Assembly (NCBI GenBank): GCA_029248525.1
Contig: JAQWJE010000043.1
Coordinates: 62,001-126,000 of the forward strand
DNA length: 64,000 nucleotides
Origin: Candidatus Binatia bacterium
Lineage (GTDB): Bacteria; Desulfobacterota; Binatia; UBA12015
Direction of reading: 5' to 3'
The notes beneath the pieces are model-generated. The model was not told where the DNA came from. It did no database searches and saw nothing but the letters and a program-made list of their open reading frames with translations. How positions within the stretch are numbered: the first letter of the stretch is position 1; every line of letters begins with the position of its first letter. Shown piece by piece: positions 26,669 to 35,879 of the stretch. Both the position numbers and the translations under genes were made by a program.

Positions 26669-27154
26669 TCAGGAAGAGAACATCAATCGAGTCACCCACT
26701 CGGCCACGACGGCAGGCCGGTCGGACCCCTCGACCTGAACGGTCATTGTGCGCATGGTCTCCAGCGAGGTTCCCTTCAACGTCACGCGAGAGAGCATCCG
26801 GTGGACGCGAATCTTGCTGCCAACAGGAACCGGACTGGGGAAACGAACTTTGTCGAAGCCGTAATTGATCCCCATGGTTATGCCATCATAGCGTCCTGGC
26901 TCGGCCGTATTCGGCGTCAATGCGTCGAGGTGCGTGAGCATCGAGAGGGTAAGAAACCCGTGGGCAATCGTGGTGCCGAAAGGCGTGGCCTTGGCCGCCT
27001 CCGGGTCCACGTGGATGAACTGATGGTCTTCGGTCACATCGGCGAATTGATTGATGCGATCCTGAGTGATCTCCATCCATTCACCGGTAGACTCCTCGGT
27101 TCCTTCGACGGCTTTCCACAACTCATAGGCTTTCGCAGCGGCACTATCGGACAT
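26669..27154 (-). CDS. MaoC-like (R)-specific enoyl-CoA hydratase
   Basis: A 161-residue single hot-dog-fold hydratase. The hydratase-2 catalytic pair is the Asp and His of ADVTEDHQFIHVDPEAA, followed by PFGTTIAHGFLTLSMLTHL. Length is that of stand-alone MaoC proteins such as Mycobacterium HtdZ/Rv0130. It would hydrate trans-2-enoyl-CoA to (R)-3-hydroxyacyl-CoA in the cytosol. A strong AGGAG precedes the ATG. It lies downstream of menB on the same strand, separated by 123 bases that contain a long dyad at 27220-27254, so it probably has its own regulation. Confidence 0.9.
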   Translation of the reverse strand: MSDSAAAKAYELWKAVEGTEESTGEWMEITQDRINQFADVTEDHQFIHVDPEAAKATPFGTTIAHGFLTLSMLTHLDALTPNTAEPGRYDGITMGINYGFDKVRFPSPVPVGSKIRVHRMLSRVTLKGTSLETMRTMTVQVEGSDRPAVVAEWVTRLMFSS

Positions 27155-27219
27155 AATCGCTCTCCTTTTTTGTCCCGGCCATGCAAGAGATCGCCCGGGC
27201 TCACAGATATATTCAGAAC

Positions 27220-27254
27220 TCTAGACGTAACGATCCGAGACCAGATCGTCTAGA
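27220..27254. promoter_or_regulatory. large CTAG-containing dyad between menB and maoC-like gene
   Basis: The right arm GATCGTCTAGA (27244-27254) is complementary to TCTAGACG plus ATC of the left arm (27220-27235), giving an 11-bp stem with a five-base bulge and the loop CGAGACCA. It lies 24 bases beyond the menB stop and 66 bases before the MaoC start. No T-run follows on the minus strand, so an operator is as likely as a terminator. Confidence 0.45.
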
Positions 27255-27277
27255 ATCATCCCAGCCTCGAAAATTGA

Positions 27278-28177
27278 TCAGAAGTGCCAGGGAAAGCGCG
27301 AGAAGTCCCGCGGACGCTTCTCCAGAAAGGCATCCCGCCCCTCTTCGGCCTCGTCGGTCATATAGGCAAGACGCGTCGCTTCGCCGGCAAAGACCTGCTG
27401 TCCCACCAAGCCATCATCGATCAGATTGAAGGCAAATTTGGCCATCCGCTGCCCCGTCGGACTCTTGGTATTGATCTCGCGCCCCCACTCCAGCGCGGTA
27501 TTCTCCAACTCCGCATGAGGGACCACTTCATTGACCATCCCCATCTGATGGGCCTCGGTCGCTGAATAGCTGCGCCCGAGAAAGAAAATCTCGCGAGCTC
27601 GCTTCTGGCCCACCTGTCTCGCCAGATACGCCGAGCCAAAACCGCCATCAAAGGAAGCCACATCCGTATCCGTCTGCTTGAAAATCGCATGCTCGCGCGA
27701 AGCGAGCGTCAGGTCCGCTGTGACGTGCAAGCTATGGCCACCGCCAACCGCCCAACCGGGCACAACCGCGATCACGACTTTCGGCATCATGCGCACCAGT
27801 CGCTGGACTTCCAGAATATGCAATCGCCCGGTCTTCGCGGGATCAATGCTCGCTGCATCGTCGCCTTCGGCGTATTTATACCCGTCACGGCCGCGGATCC
27901 GCTGATCCCCACCTGAGCAGAAAGCCCAGCCGCCATCCTTTGCCGAGGGGCCGTTGCCCGTCAAAATCACGCAGCCGACATCGGTCGACATCCGCGCATG
28001 GTCGAGCGCCCGGTAGAGTTCATCCACGGTCCGTGGACGAAAGGCATTGCGCACATCGGGCCGATCGAAAGCAATACGGACCGTGCCGTGCGCATGGGCG
28101 CGATGATAAGTGATATCGGTAAAGTCGAAGCCGGGGACTTCTGCCCATAATTTTGCATCAAACGTCTCGGAAACCAT
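27278..28177 (-). CDS. menB: 1,4-dihydroxy-2-naphthoyl-CoA synthase
   Basis: A 299-residue crotonase-family enzyme with the features that set MenB apart: FCSGGDQRIRGRDGY, PGWAVGGGHSLHVTADLTLAS, FDGGFGSAYLARQVGQKRA, and a C-terminus ending SRFPWHF. MenB closes the second ring of o-succinylbenzoyl-CoA during menaquinone synthesis. Length (usually 275-310) fits. No other men genes are visible nearby, so either the pathway is dispersed or the enzyme acts on another o-substituted aroyl-CoA. The stop is followed by a long dyad and then the MaoC-like gene. The AUG at 28177 is the plausible start with no stronger alternative. Confidence 0.9.
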   Translation of the reverse strand: MVSETFDAKLWAEVPGFDFTDITYHRAHAHGTVRIAFDRPDVRNAFRPRTVDELYRALDHARMSTDVGCVILTGNGPSAKDGGWAFCSGGDQRIRGRDGYKYAEGDDAASIDPAKTGRLHILEVQRLVRMMPKVVIAVVPGWAVGGGHSLHVTADLTLASREHAIFKQTDTDVASFDGGFGSAYLARQVGQKRAREIFFLGRSYSATEAHQMGMVNEVVPHAELENTALEWGREINTKSPTGQRMAKFAFNLIDDGLVGQQVFAGEATRLAYMTDEAEEGRDAFLEKRPRDFSRFPWHF

Positions 28178-28223
28178 TCCGAGATCTTAACCGGAAGATG
28201 TCGATGCGGCGAATTACCTCTCG

Positions 28224-28241
28224 AGGCGGCAAAGACCGCCT
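28224..28241. terminator. GC hairpin downstream of the MATE gene
   Basis: AGGCGG and CCGCCT (28224-28229, 28236-28241) form a perfect six-base stem around CAAAGA, 10 bases past the stop of the minus-strand MATE gene. No U-run follows, so it is terminator-like only. Confidence 0.4.
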
Positions 28242-28251
28242 GTCGATGGCT

Positions 28252-29649
28252 TCAGACCTGCTTCAGCTTCCAACGTCCGGTACGGAACCAACCGATAATC
28301 AGGACCGCCTCGAGCACAATCGAGACGAACATGGCTGTCCAGACCCCATCGAGGCCATAGCCCAGAGGCACCGCCAAAGCCCAGGCCAGAGGAAGCTTGA
28401 TCGGCCAATTCGAGATGAAGGCAGCCAACATGGGCGCGCGAGTATCGCCGGCGCCGTTCATCGCCGCCACCAGAGGGACCGTTGCCGAACTCGCCCACAT
28501 GCTGACTGCGAGAATCCGCAAGAAGCTGCTGCCGATCGAGACCACTTCGGGCGAATCGTCGAAGAAGGCGATGAACTGCTCTGCCACCGATCCATAAAAA
28601 ATCATGAACACAAAACCCAGCGCAATCGAGATTCGCAGACCACGACCCACCGCACGGGCAGCCTGATCCGGAAGTTGTGCGCCGAGATTCTGGCCCACCA
28701 AAGTCGCGATCGCCGCGGTCAGCCCGGCCAGCGGAATCCAGTTCAGATTAAAGGCCCGCAGAGCCACTCCGAAAGCCGCAACCGATGCATCGCCAAAAGA
28801 GGCGATCACGCGCAACAGAATAAAAGTCGAGACCGGGCGGGCCATCATTGATATACTTGCCGGCACACCGATCCTGATAATGCGCGCAAACTCGGAGATT
28901 TTAAAACGCAGTCGCGCGCCCGAAGGCCGTGGAAGCGGCCAGGAGCGCCACCAGCTCCACGCGACAAAAAAACTCATCCCGAAGACGTGCGCCACAATAT
29001 CCGCAATCGCCGCCCCCGGAACACCCAAACCCAACCATCCGATGTCGACACCGAAAAGAAATTCTTCGCCGGGAGCAAAAATAAACAGCGGATCAATCAC
29101 GACATTGATCGCGACGGCACCTACGTTGATCCACATCGGTGTCTGGGTATCACCCGCCGCTTGGTAGGCGGCGCCCATCGCCATCCCGAGAAACATCAGG
29201 ACCTGCGAAAAAAGCGAGATCGAAAGATAGGGGATGGCCAGCGAACGGACCTCCTCACTCACACCGAAAAAGCCGATCGCTGCCGGAGCGATCCACGGCG
29301 CCAACCCGAAAAGAACAAGGCCCATGCCCACGCCGAGCGCGATCGCATGCATCGCGGCGAACCACGCCCCTTCGCGATCACCACTCCCGACACCGCGGGA
29401 AACCAGCGCCACGGTTCCGGTATGAACCACTTGCGTAAAACCGAAAAGAATAAAGAGCACATGGCCGCAGAGGGAGACCGCGGCGACAGCCGTCGTTCCG
29501 AGGTGGCCGATCCAATAGAGATTCGCGACGAGGAAGAGAGCGATTGTGGAGTTCGACAACGCTACGGGCCAACCCAAAGCCAGAATCTGACGATAGCCGG
29601 ATCCCGGACCGGACCAATCTTCTGTACCGTCCGGTTTCGCCTCAGCCAT
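28252..29649 (-). CDS. MATE family efflux transporter
   Basis: A 465-residue inner-membrane protein with about 12 hydrophobic helices in two similar halves, the layout of multidrug and toxic compound extrusion carriers. ILALGWPVALSNSTIALFLV, FLGMAMGAAYQAAGDTQTP and its second-half counterpart AAMNGAGDTRAPML are the diagnostic repeats of the family. Transport is probably driven by sodium or protons. The gene stands alone, 74 bases beyond menB and divergent from nothing. Substrates of this branch (NorM/DinF-like) cannot be read from sequence. Confidence 0.92.
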   Translation of the reverse strand: MAEAKPDGTEDWSGPGSGYRQILALGWPVALSNSTIALFLVANLYWIGHLGTTAVAAVSLCGHVLFILFGFTQVVHTGTVALVSRGVGSGDREGAWFAAMHAIALGVGMGLVLFGLAPWIAPAAIGFFGVSEEVRSLAIPYLSISLFSQVLMFLGMAMGAAYQAAGDTQTPMWINVGAVAINVVIDPLFIFAPGEEFLFGVDIGWLGLGVPGAAIADIVAHVFGMSFFVAWSWWRSWPLPRPSGARLRFKISEFARIIRIGVPASISMMARPVSTFILLRVIASFGDASVAAFGVALRAFNLNWIPLAGLTAAIATLVGQNLGAQLPDQAARAVGRGLRISIALGFVFMIFYGSVAEQFIAFFDDSPEVVSIGSSFLRILAVSMWASSATVPLVAAMNGAGDTRAPMLAAFISNWPIKLPLAWALAVPLGYGLDGVWTAMFVSIVLEAVLIIGWFRTGRWKLKQV

Positions 29650-29732
29650 AGATGGCGGTCTTAGCCTGCTTTACCCCCGAACAACAGACGAGAGACGAAA
29701 GGAGTTTCTACAAACGAGGACGCAACTTCGGA

Positions 29733-31028
29733 TCAGGAGCCAAAATAGGCAAAGCTTTGGGCGAGGAAGACCGGATAGGGAATCGGACTATGCTCTGAAG
29801 GCTGGTTCTGGGCCAGCACGACCCCGACAACGCCCTTCTTCGGACTCACAAAAAAGGTTGTCGCATAATAGCCCGACCAGAAGAAATCGCCGTCCTCATC
29901 GATCATCGGGGACGCGTCCGCATCAACCACTACGGCCAGGCCGTAGCCCCAGCCGAGGCCGTCGATGCCCTCCTCGACCAAAACGCCCTCGGTGATATGA
30001 GCTGTCGTCATCTCGCGGACGGTGCTGGCGGAAAGGATCCGGGTCCCATCGTAAGCCCCGTCATTCCACAACATCAGAGCGAATCGAAGATAATCGCCTG
30101 CTGTGGAAACCAGTCCGCTCCCGCCGGGTGTCCAGAAGGGCGCATCACTTGCGGGCATCGGCACCAATTCCAGCTCCCCATCAGCATTTTGAGTATACAT
30201 CGCTGCAATCCCCTCGCGCCGGTCGGTCGGCGGGAGGAAACTGGTATGCTCCATCCCCAGCGGCAAGAAGATCTGGTCGCGGAGAAACTCGTCAAAAGGC
30301 TTGTTGGCCGCGACCTCCACCACGCGGGCGAGAACGTCGGCGGACCAACCATATCGCCAGCGCTCACCGGGTTGTTCATAGAGAGGCGCGGACAAGAGAC
30401 GCACCACCCGATCGCCCAACGAACCCGATCCGGCATAAATATCATTCGAGGCCCAAACCCGACCGAGGTCGGAATCCTCATCCTTGGCTCCGATACCGGA
30501 TTGGAACATCAGCAGATCGCGAACCGTCAGCGGGCGCCTCAGCGGCTCTGTCGGAAATGTGCCGTCGGGACGAAGATCCTTGCTGGTGGCAACGCGCAGA
30601 TCAGCCGCCTGCGGAATAAACTCGGCGACAGGTGCTTCGAGTTGCAAGCGACCTTGCTCGATCAAGATCATGGCGGCGACCGCGGTCACCGGCTTGGTCA
30701 TTGAAGCTAGCCGAAATCGAGTATCGATGCGCATCGGCAGTCCCGCCTCGCGGTCGGCATAGCCGGCACTCACCGCTGAAACGACAACCCCGTCACGGGC
30801 GAACGCAGCCACGTAACCCGACTGCAATTCCAGCCAGGCGCTCATACCGAGGAACACCTTGAGGGATGCCTCCGCGATCGAGCCCAGCGGTTTCATTTCC
30901 GTCTGTTCGGCACCTGCCGGTGGCAACTCCAGCGTTTCACTCCGAGTGCAACCCAACGCCAGGCTGAAGCACAAAGCCCCCAGCAGCAATCGCGGCCAGA
31001 CGACCCCCGTCGTGATTCGCCTTGCCAC
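29733..31028 (-). CDS. serine hydrolase, beta-lactamase (class C)/esterase family lipoprotein
   Basis: A 431-residue secreted hydrolase. The GTG start at 31028, 8 bases after the stop of the preceding hydrolase gene, yields a compact lipoprotein signal with lipobox ALGC; the longer frame to 31208 overlaps that neighbour. The active-site SxxK is SMTK within FRLASMTKPVTAV, and WRYGWSADVLARVVEVA holds the second motif tyrosine. This resembles EstB-type esterases and D-aminopeptidases rather than true beta-lactamases. The product is expected to be anchored in the envelope. It forms a two-gene operon with the alpha/beta hydrolase lipoprotein, suggesting joint breakdown of an ester or amide substrate. 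Confidence 0.87.
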   Translation of the reverse strand: MARRITTGVVWPRLLLGALCFSLALGCTRSETLELPPAGAEQTEMKPLGSIAEASLKVFLGMSAWLELQSGYVAAFARDGVVVSAVSAGYADREAGLPMRIDTRFRLASMTKPVTAVAAMILIEQGRLQLEAPVAEFIPQAADLRVATSKDLRPDGTFPTEPLRRPLTVRDLLMFQSGIGAKDEDSDLGRVWASNDIYAGSGSLGDRVVRLLSAPLYEQPGERWRYGWSADVLARVVEVAANKPFDEFLRDQIFLPLGMEHTSFLPPTDRREGIAAMYTQNADGELELVPMPASDAPFWTPGGSGLVSTAGDYLRFALMLWNDGAYDGTRILSASTVREMTTAHITEGVLVEEGIDGLGWGYGLAVVVDADASPMIDEDGDFFWSGYYATTFFVSPKKGVVGVVLAQNQPSEHSPIPYPVFLAQSFAYFGS

Positions 31029-31036
31029 GTGCGTCG

Positions 31037-32158
31037 TCAGTTCCCCGCCTGCTCGAACTCCAGTCCGACATCCGGGAAATGACCCAGAAGGTCCTCGCCC
31101 ATGCCCCGAGCAACCGAATCGATGCCGAACAACTCGCGAACAAAGGAAGTCACGGCATGGTTCACAATCGGCCAGCCTTCTCGCACCGGGAGGGCATCTT
31201 CCTGACACCCATCGGTGCCCAGTCGCGCGATGTTTTCAGGCACCGGCAGCCCGGCGCGTTCGGCAATATCGATGATCCCGCCATCCTCATCCCCGATCGC
31301 ACAGAGGTCGGAGACAGCAAGGTGGCCGCCTCTCTCGAGGATCAGAAAGCGCTTCGGCCCCGGAGCGGCTGCGTATCCATCTCGCAACCCTTGCAGGCCG
31401 ACCGATTTGTCGATGGCCCCCGCGATCCACAAGGAGGGGCGATCCGGGAAATTACCGGATCGACTGCCACCGCCAGTCATCGGCACGTAGGCCAGAACAT
31501 CAGCTTCCGACGCAAATCGCGTCGCTGTGCCAGCGCCGGCCGAGTGGCCCACGATCACGAGGCCGTCGGTCACCGCCAGTCCCTCCAGCAAATGCCCGGG
31601 CGTGCCGGATGCTTCCACCAGAGCGTCCACAGCCATCCGGGTGACCACCACATCGTCCATCGGCATATCCGGAGCAAAGCCAAGTGCTGCGGCAAGACCG
31701 CGCTCGAGGTAGTCCACGGAGACCACGACAAAACCCCAACTAGCGAGGTGGGCCGTCATGAAAGTCGATTGGGTGCGAAAGGCAGAATAGCCATGCGCGA
31801 AGATCGTGGTGGGGAACGGCGCATCGCCCGAAACCTCGATGTCGCGGTAGGCCTCCTCCACAAAAGGAGGGTTCGCATCGGGGTCGAGCAAGCCATCGAT
31901 CACCGGGGGCAACCATGAGCGGATGAAATACTCCTCGCGGTCCACGCCCGCCTCGGCGCCGGGATCCGCCGGATACCAGATCTCGACCTCACGATCCGCT
32001 AGATTCAAAGTGGTCACACCGGCCACATAAGGCCCCGGAACATCGAAAAATTCGGTATCCGCGCTTGAGGAGCCGGAACAAGCGGCCAGACCAAGGCTTA
32101 AGGTTGCGACCAAAAATCGGGTGAGAGACGGAGACGGAGACGGACATTGGTTAATCAT
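31037..32158 (-). CDS. alpha/beta hydrolase lipoprotein (chlorophyllase/PAF-hydrolase-like)
   Basis: A 373-residue protein with a lipoprotein signal (LSLGLAAC, acylated C27), then an alpha/beta-hydrolase domain. The oxyanion loop is IFAHGYSAF near residue 120, the nucleophile S206 sits in VIVGHSAGAG, and the likely catalytic His is in ERGGHLAVSD. The long beta-strand start with PYVAGVTTLNLADREVEIWYPA resembles chlorophyllase, platelet-activating-factor acetylhydrolase and dienelactone-like secreted hydrolases. The substrate is probably an ester reached in the periplasm. It is followed after 8 bases by the serine hydrolase lipoprotein. Confidence 0.85.
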   Translation of the reverse strand: MINQCPSPSPSLTRFLVATLSLGLAACSGSSSADTEFFDVPGPYVAGVTTLNLADREVEIWYPADPGAEAGVDREEYFIRSWLPPVIDGLLDPDANPPFVEEAYRDIEVSGDAPFPTTIFAHGYSAFRTQSTFMTAHLASWGFVVVSVDYLERGLAAALGFAPDMPMDDVVVTRMAVDALVEASGTPGHLLEGLAVTDGLVIVGHSAGAGTATRFASEADVLAYVPMTGGGSRSGNFPDRPSLWIAGAIDKSVGLQGLRDGYAAAPGPKRFLILERGGHLAVSDLCAIGDEDGGIIDIAERAGLPVPENIARLGTDGCQEDALPVREGWPIVNHAVTSFVRELFGIDSVARGMGEDLLGHFPDVGLEFEQAGN

Positions 32159-32210
32159 TGCCCCATGTTGCCGAGTTCCGCGTCTGGATACAACCCGCTA
32201 CCCACCCGAC

Positions 32211-32226
32211 CACCCGTGCTCGGGTG
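32211..32226. terminator. GC hairpin downstream of the sulfatase
   Basis: CACCCG and CGGGTG form a perfect six-base stem with a TGCT loop, 12 bases beyond the sulfatase stop on the minus strand. No U-run follows. Confidence 0.4.
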
Positions 32227-32237
32227 CAATCGACCCT

Positions 32238-34068
32238 TTATCGGCGCCGCTTGACCTGAATCACAATTGGGGCAGGAGATTCATCTCCGATCTCGACGCT
32301 CACAACCTTGCTTCCTCGAACAGGGCCACGAGACACGCGAATGCGTGCCACCCCGGGATTCAAAAAATCGAAATCGAACTTGCCTTCCTGATCACTAAGC
32401 ACGTCCAGCCACCGCCCATAACCAACCGGCGTCGAAAGCATCGCGCCCGCGACAGGCAACCCGTTCTGGTCCACAACCTGCCCTTGCAAACCAATCTGGC
32501 CTGGCCGCTCCATTTCGGAGCGAGGATTCCCGACCAGTGGGAGGTAAGCTCCGTGCTGTGCCCACGGCAAACTGATCTCGAGCCGACGCTCGGCCTGCCC
32601 CCGATAGACCAATTCCCCCCTTTGGATGAACCGGCGACGGCTGGAGAGCGTATAAGTCCCATGGGGCAAGTTGGGGAAACGGAAATAGCCCGATGGTCCA
32701 GTAATGGTACGCAACTTCAGCAGTCGCCCCTCTGGACTCCGTCCTTTCAATTGGAGCCCAATACCAGCGACAGGTTCTGCGTCGACATCAACAAAACGAC
32801 CGGCCACGTCCAGTAATGCTGCCGGAGTGCTCAGCTTGTTTTCAAAGTCGGCAACGGCTGCCCGAGCCTCGGGGAGGATATCACTCCGCTCAGCGATTTG
32901 ATTGCTCAGCTCGTCAGGGTCCTCGTTGATCGAATAGATTTCCTCGGTGCCGTCGCTATTATGCACGTATCGCCAATCCAACCCTCGAACAAAGTGGTGA
33001 GTCGTGGCAGCAGGCTCCCCATTCAAACGAACTTCCGCCTCGCCAACCAGATGATCCGTGCCGGTGGGTGTCCCATTGACAATATTCGGAAGAAGCGTTC
33101 TTCCCCAGCGACCAGAAACCTGCGGCAGGCCCCCGAAGTCCAACAGCGTCGGGAACAAGTCAACCATGGACACCAGATCGTCCCGAAGCACACCTGCCGG
33201 AACCGTATCCGGCAATGAAAACACCAAAGACGTTCGAAAACCCTGCTCGTAAATGCTCGTCTTGCCTCTGGGCTGCCCGCCCAGAGCGGCACCCGGACTG
33301 CCCAACTGCCATCCATTATCCGAGGCGTAGACAATCAAGGTATTTTCGTGCAGTCCGCGACTTTCCAGCTCAGCGAGGACCTCGCCAAGGACATCATCCA
33401 TCCACAATAAATTCGCGAGATACTCGATCGTCCAATTTGAAAGGCCCAGGCCCCAAAAACGAGCCCTATAGGTATCCGCCGCATTGAATGGGCTATGCGG
33501 CAGCTTCGGTGCCAGCCAGGCAAAGAAGGGAGCGCCCTCCGTGGTATCGAGGAAATCGCGAAAAGGACCTATGCCCTCCCGCCCGAATTGGTCGCCGACA
33601 CTGGAAAAGAAACCCGAACAGCACGATGTCGCCATCCCGGAGGTGAAGCCTGCGTCCAGATAGGTGCCCTCCCAAAACTTTCCACCCTCGAAAGATACGT
33701 AGCCTCGACGTGCCAGCTCGCGGGGCAAGGTACGAAAGTGTGCCGACTCGCGACGATATGGGATATCACCCGAGGCAGCTTCGATGGAGCCCAGCCGCTG
33801 CATCCATTGGACAGAATGCATCCCGGACAAAAAAGATTCGCAGCGACGGCCAACAGGTACTGGCCGTATTGTGCGCATTTGTAAAAACGGTGCCGGACTC
33901 CGCAAGCTCGTCGAGGTTCGGCGTCAAAGCGAATGGATGGTCGAGAAACCCGGCATGGTCCCAGCCGTGGTCGTCCCCAATAAACAAAACGATATTCGGC
34001 TGGTTCGCGCCAGCGGCGCCCGAGCCCAGAAGGAAAAACATCGCGACAAGAATGATATATTTACGCAT
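32238..34068 (-). pseudogene. secreted sulfatase with carboxypeptidase-regulatory-like repeats, frameshifted at the active site
   Basis: The N-terminal frame starts at 34068 (MRKYIILVAM, signal peptide to AAGANQ; GGGGA upstream) and carries NIVLFIGDDHGWD, the sulfatase metal site, then C72 in STCWPSLR, the formylglycine position. It then leaves frame. The rest (SGMHSVQWMQRLGS onward, VYASDNGWQLG) reads in the frame shifted by one base and ends at 32238. Removing one base from the A6 run at 33829-33834 (T6 in the mRNA) restores CWPSLRIFLSG, full family spacing. The CxPSR arginine is a leucine. The C-terminal 200 residues form two carboxypeptidase-regulatory-like beta domains. It may be a true pseudogene, a sequencing indel, or a slippage site. 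Confidence 0.7.
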
Positions 34069-34215
34069 CGTCGTCCCCAACAGGTACCCTAAGGCGCCGT
34101 TCCCTCCCAGCATCTAATTTGGCTTGAAAAAATCTTCTTTATGGCGTCCTTTCGCTCGGCATGGCGAACCTCTGTCTGCACCAGCTAAAGAAGCGATATG
34201 CAGGAGTCCGGATCG

Positions 34216-34947
34216 ATGAATTCACCCAACTTCGGCGATCTCCGCGCGAGTCGCCTGAGACAAGTCGCCCTTGGCTATCGGCTTCTTGCCGCCCAGAGAT
34301 GGGGCGATCTCGGCGACGGCCATATCAGCGCGCGTGACCCGGAGCATACCAATGCTTTCTGGATGCTACGCCTCGGCGTCTCCTATCATCAGGCCACGAT
34401 CGACGATCTGGTTCTGGTCGACGATCGTGGCGAGATCATTGACGGTAAAGGCGACATCAATAGGGCAGGATATTTCATCCATCAGCCGATCCTGCTGGCG
34501 CGCCCCGAAGTCACCAGCGCCTGCCACGTGCATACCGGATGGGGCACGCCCTTTTCCGCAGAAGCCCGAGCGATCGAGCCGATCTCGCAGGAGTCCACGC
34601 TTTTTTTCGAAGACCATGCGCTTTTCGATGACGAAGAGGTTCAGATCATGAGTACGGCCGGGGGAACACGGATTGCGAAGGCGCTGGGCGCACACCGCGC
34701 CGTGATTCTCCGCAACCACGGGCTCCTGACCGTCGGCAATCGCGTCGACGCCGCTGTCGGTGCGTTCGTCTTGATGGAACGGGTGGCCGAGGTCCATATG
34801 AAGGCCCGGGCCGCTCGACCCATCTCGCCGGCCAGCGCTCGACTGGCCCGCGACGACCTGAACCGCCTGCAATCCGCGCGCGGGGCATTCTGGTCAATGG
34901 TCGAGAGGCATATCGGAGATTCTCGCACCATCGAGATGCGACGATGA
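34216..34947 (+). CDS. class II aldolase/adducin family protein
   Basis: A 243-residue member of the class II aldolase/adducin fold. GDGHISARDPE (residues 33-43) matches the phosphate-loop GNxSxR region. H104 and H106 in SACHVHTGWGTPFSA are zinc ligands, and the third histidine is in ILRNHGLLTVG. I prefer ATG 34216, with AGGAG 9 bases upstream, although ATG 34198 is also possible. Members cleave or isomerise sugar phosphates, or act as decarboxylating enzymes on hydroxy acids. The gene is divergent from the sulfatase and overlaps the following hydrolase by 4 bases, so the two are co-translated. Confidence 0.87.
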   Translation: MNSPNFGDLRASRLRQVALGYRLLAAQRWGDLGDGHISARDPEHTNAFWMLRLGVSYHQATIDDLVLVDDRGEIIDGKGDINRAGYFIHQPILLARPEVTSACHVHTGWGTPFSAEARAIEPISQESTLFFEDHALFDDEEVQIMSTAGGTRIAKALGAHRAVILRNHGLLTVGNRVDAAVGAFVLMERVAEVHMKARAARPISPASARLARDDLNRLQSARGAFWSMVERHIGDSRTIEMRR

Positions 34948-35870
34948 GCGCTCCGATCCTGATTCTCGCACTCGCAGGCGTTGCTCTCCTTGTGGTGCAT
35001 ATTCGCGCCAACCGCGAGACCATCACCGCCACCGAGTTCCGCGAGGATTCGGTTTACGACACCGCGGTCCTGAGCGACGGCACCACTGCCTTCCGCGACC
35101 TTGGCCCGCGGGAGGCTCCCGTGCTGGTGATCATTCATGGGGCAACACTCGGCTCTGTTGCCTACGAAGAATACTACGAGCCTTTCCTGCAGGGAGGCTA
35201 TCGGGTCGTTGCGTACGATGAATATGGCCGCGGCTTCTCGGATCGCATCCGCATCCCTCTCGACATGGACTGCATGCGGCGCCAACTCCTCGAACTGCTT
35301 GACCACCTTCAGGTCGATCGCGCCGTGCTCTACGGGATCTCTCTGGGCGGTGCGATTGCCGCACGGTTTGGAGCTGCCCATCCCGACCGAGTCACCGCAA
35401 TCGGATATCAGGTACCGCTGATCCGTGGCGCGACCTCTCCGTTGGTGGCCATCGGTCGAATTCCTCTCCTCAACAGATTCCTGATGCGCGTCCTGCTCAC
35501 GCCCAAAATGATCCAACGGGGCGAGGCCGTCGACGTCGACGATCCCCGTGGACAAGCGGTTTTTGATCATTTTCGCGAACAGTTTTCAGTCATCGGCACC
35601 GAGAAAGGTCTGCTCTCCATGCTGACAGGCGACTTGCTTGGCGATCGACTGGCCGATCATCAGGCCATTGCACGGGCTGGCACGCCTGTCCAATTTGCTT
35701 ACGCGACCGATGATCCCGAAATCGCGCCAGCGCTTGTCGAAGAAGCCATCGCCGCGTATTCGGAGCCTGATGTCGCGCGCTATACGGGCGGACATTTCTT
35801 CTCGACCGGGCGGCAGACAGAACTCGCAGGGAAGCTCCTCGCGTTCCTCAAGCAGGACGGATCGGGATAA
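34944..35870 (+). CDS. alpha/beta hydrolase
   Basis: A 308-residue hydrolase whose first 20 residues form a hydrophobic anchor or signal (PILILALAGVALLVVHI). The oxyanion region is VIIHGATLGSVAYEEYY, the nucleophile is in LYGISLGGAIAARFGA, and the late catalytic His lies in YTGGHFFSTG. It belongs to the large ester, epoxide and C-C hydrolase superfamily, and the substrate is undetermined. ATGA overlap with the class II aldolase indicates coupling. The 3' end is 9 bases from the convergent DUF1214-like gene. Confidence 0.87.
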   Translation: MSAPILILALAGVALLVVHIRANRETITATEFREDSVYDTAVLSDGTTAFRDLGPREAPVLVIIHGATLGSVAYEEYYEPFLQGGYRVVAYDEYGRGFSDRIRIPLDMDCMRRQLLELLDHLQVDRAVLYGISLGGAIAARFGAAHPDRVTAIGYQVPLIRGATSPLVAIGRIPLLNRFLMRVLLTPKMIQRGEAVDVDDPRGQAVFDHFREQFSVIGTEKGLLSMLTGDLLGDRLADHQAIARAGTPVQFAYATDDPEIAPALVEEAIAAYSEPDVARYTGGHFFSTGRQTELAGKLLAFLKQDGSG

Positions 35871-35879
35871 CCATCGAGT

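Noticed and set aside
33829-33834. Programmed frameshift at the sulfatase T6 run as a confident claim
   Set aside because: No stimulatory hairpin or second slippery element could be identified. A homopolymer sequencing error or a fresh mutation is at least as likely.
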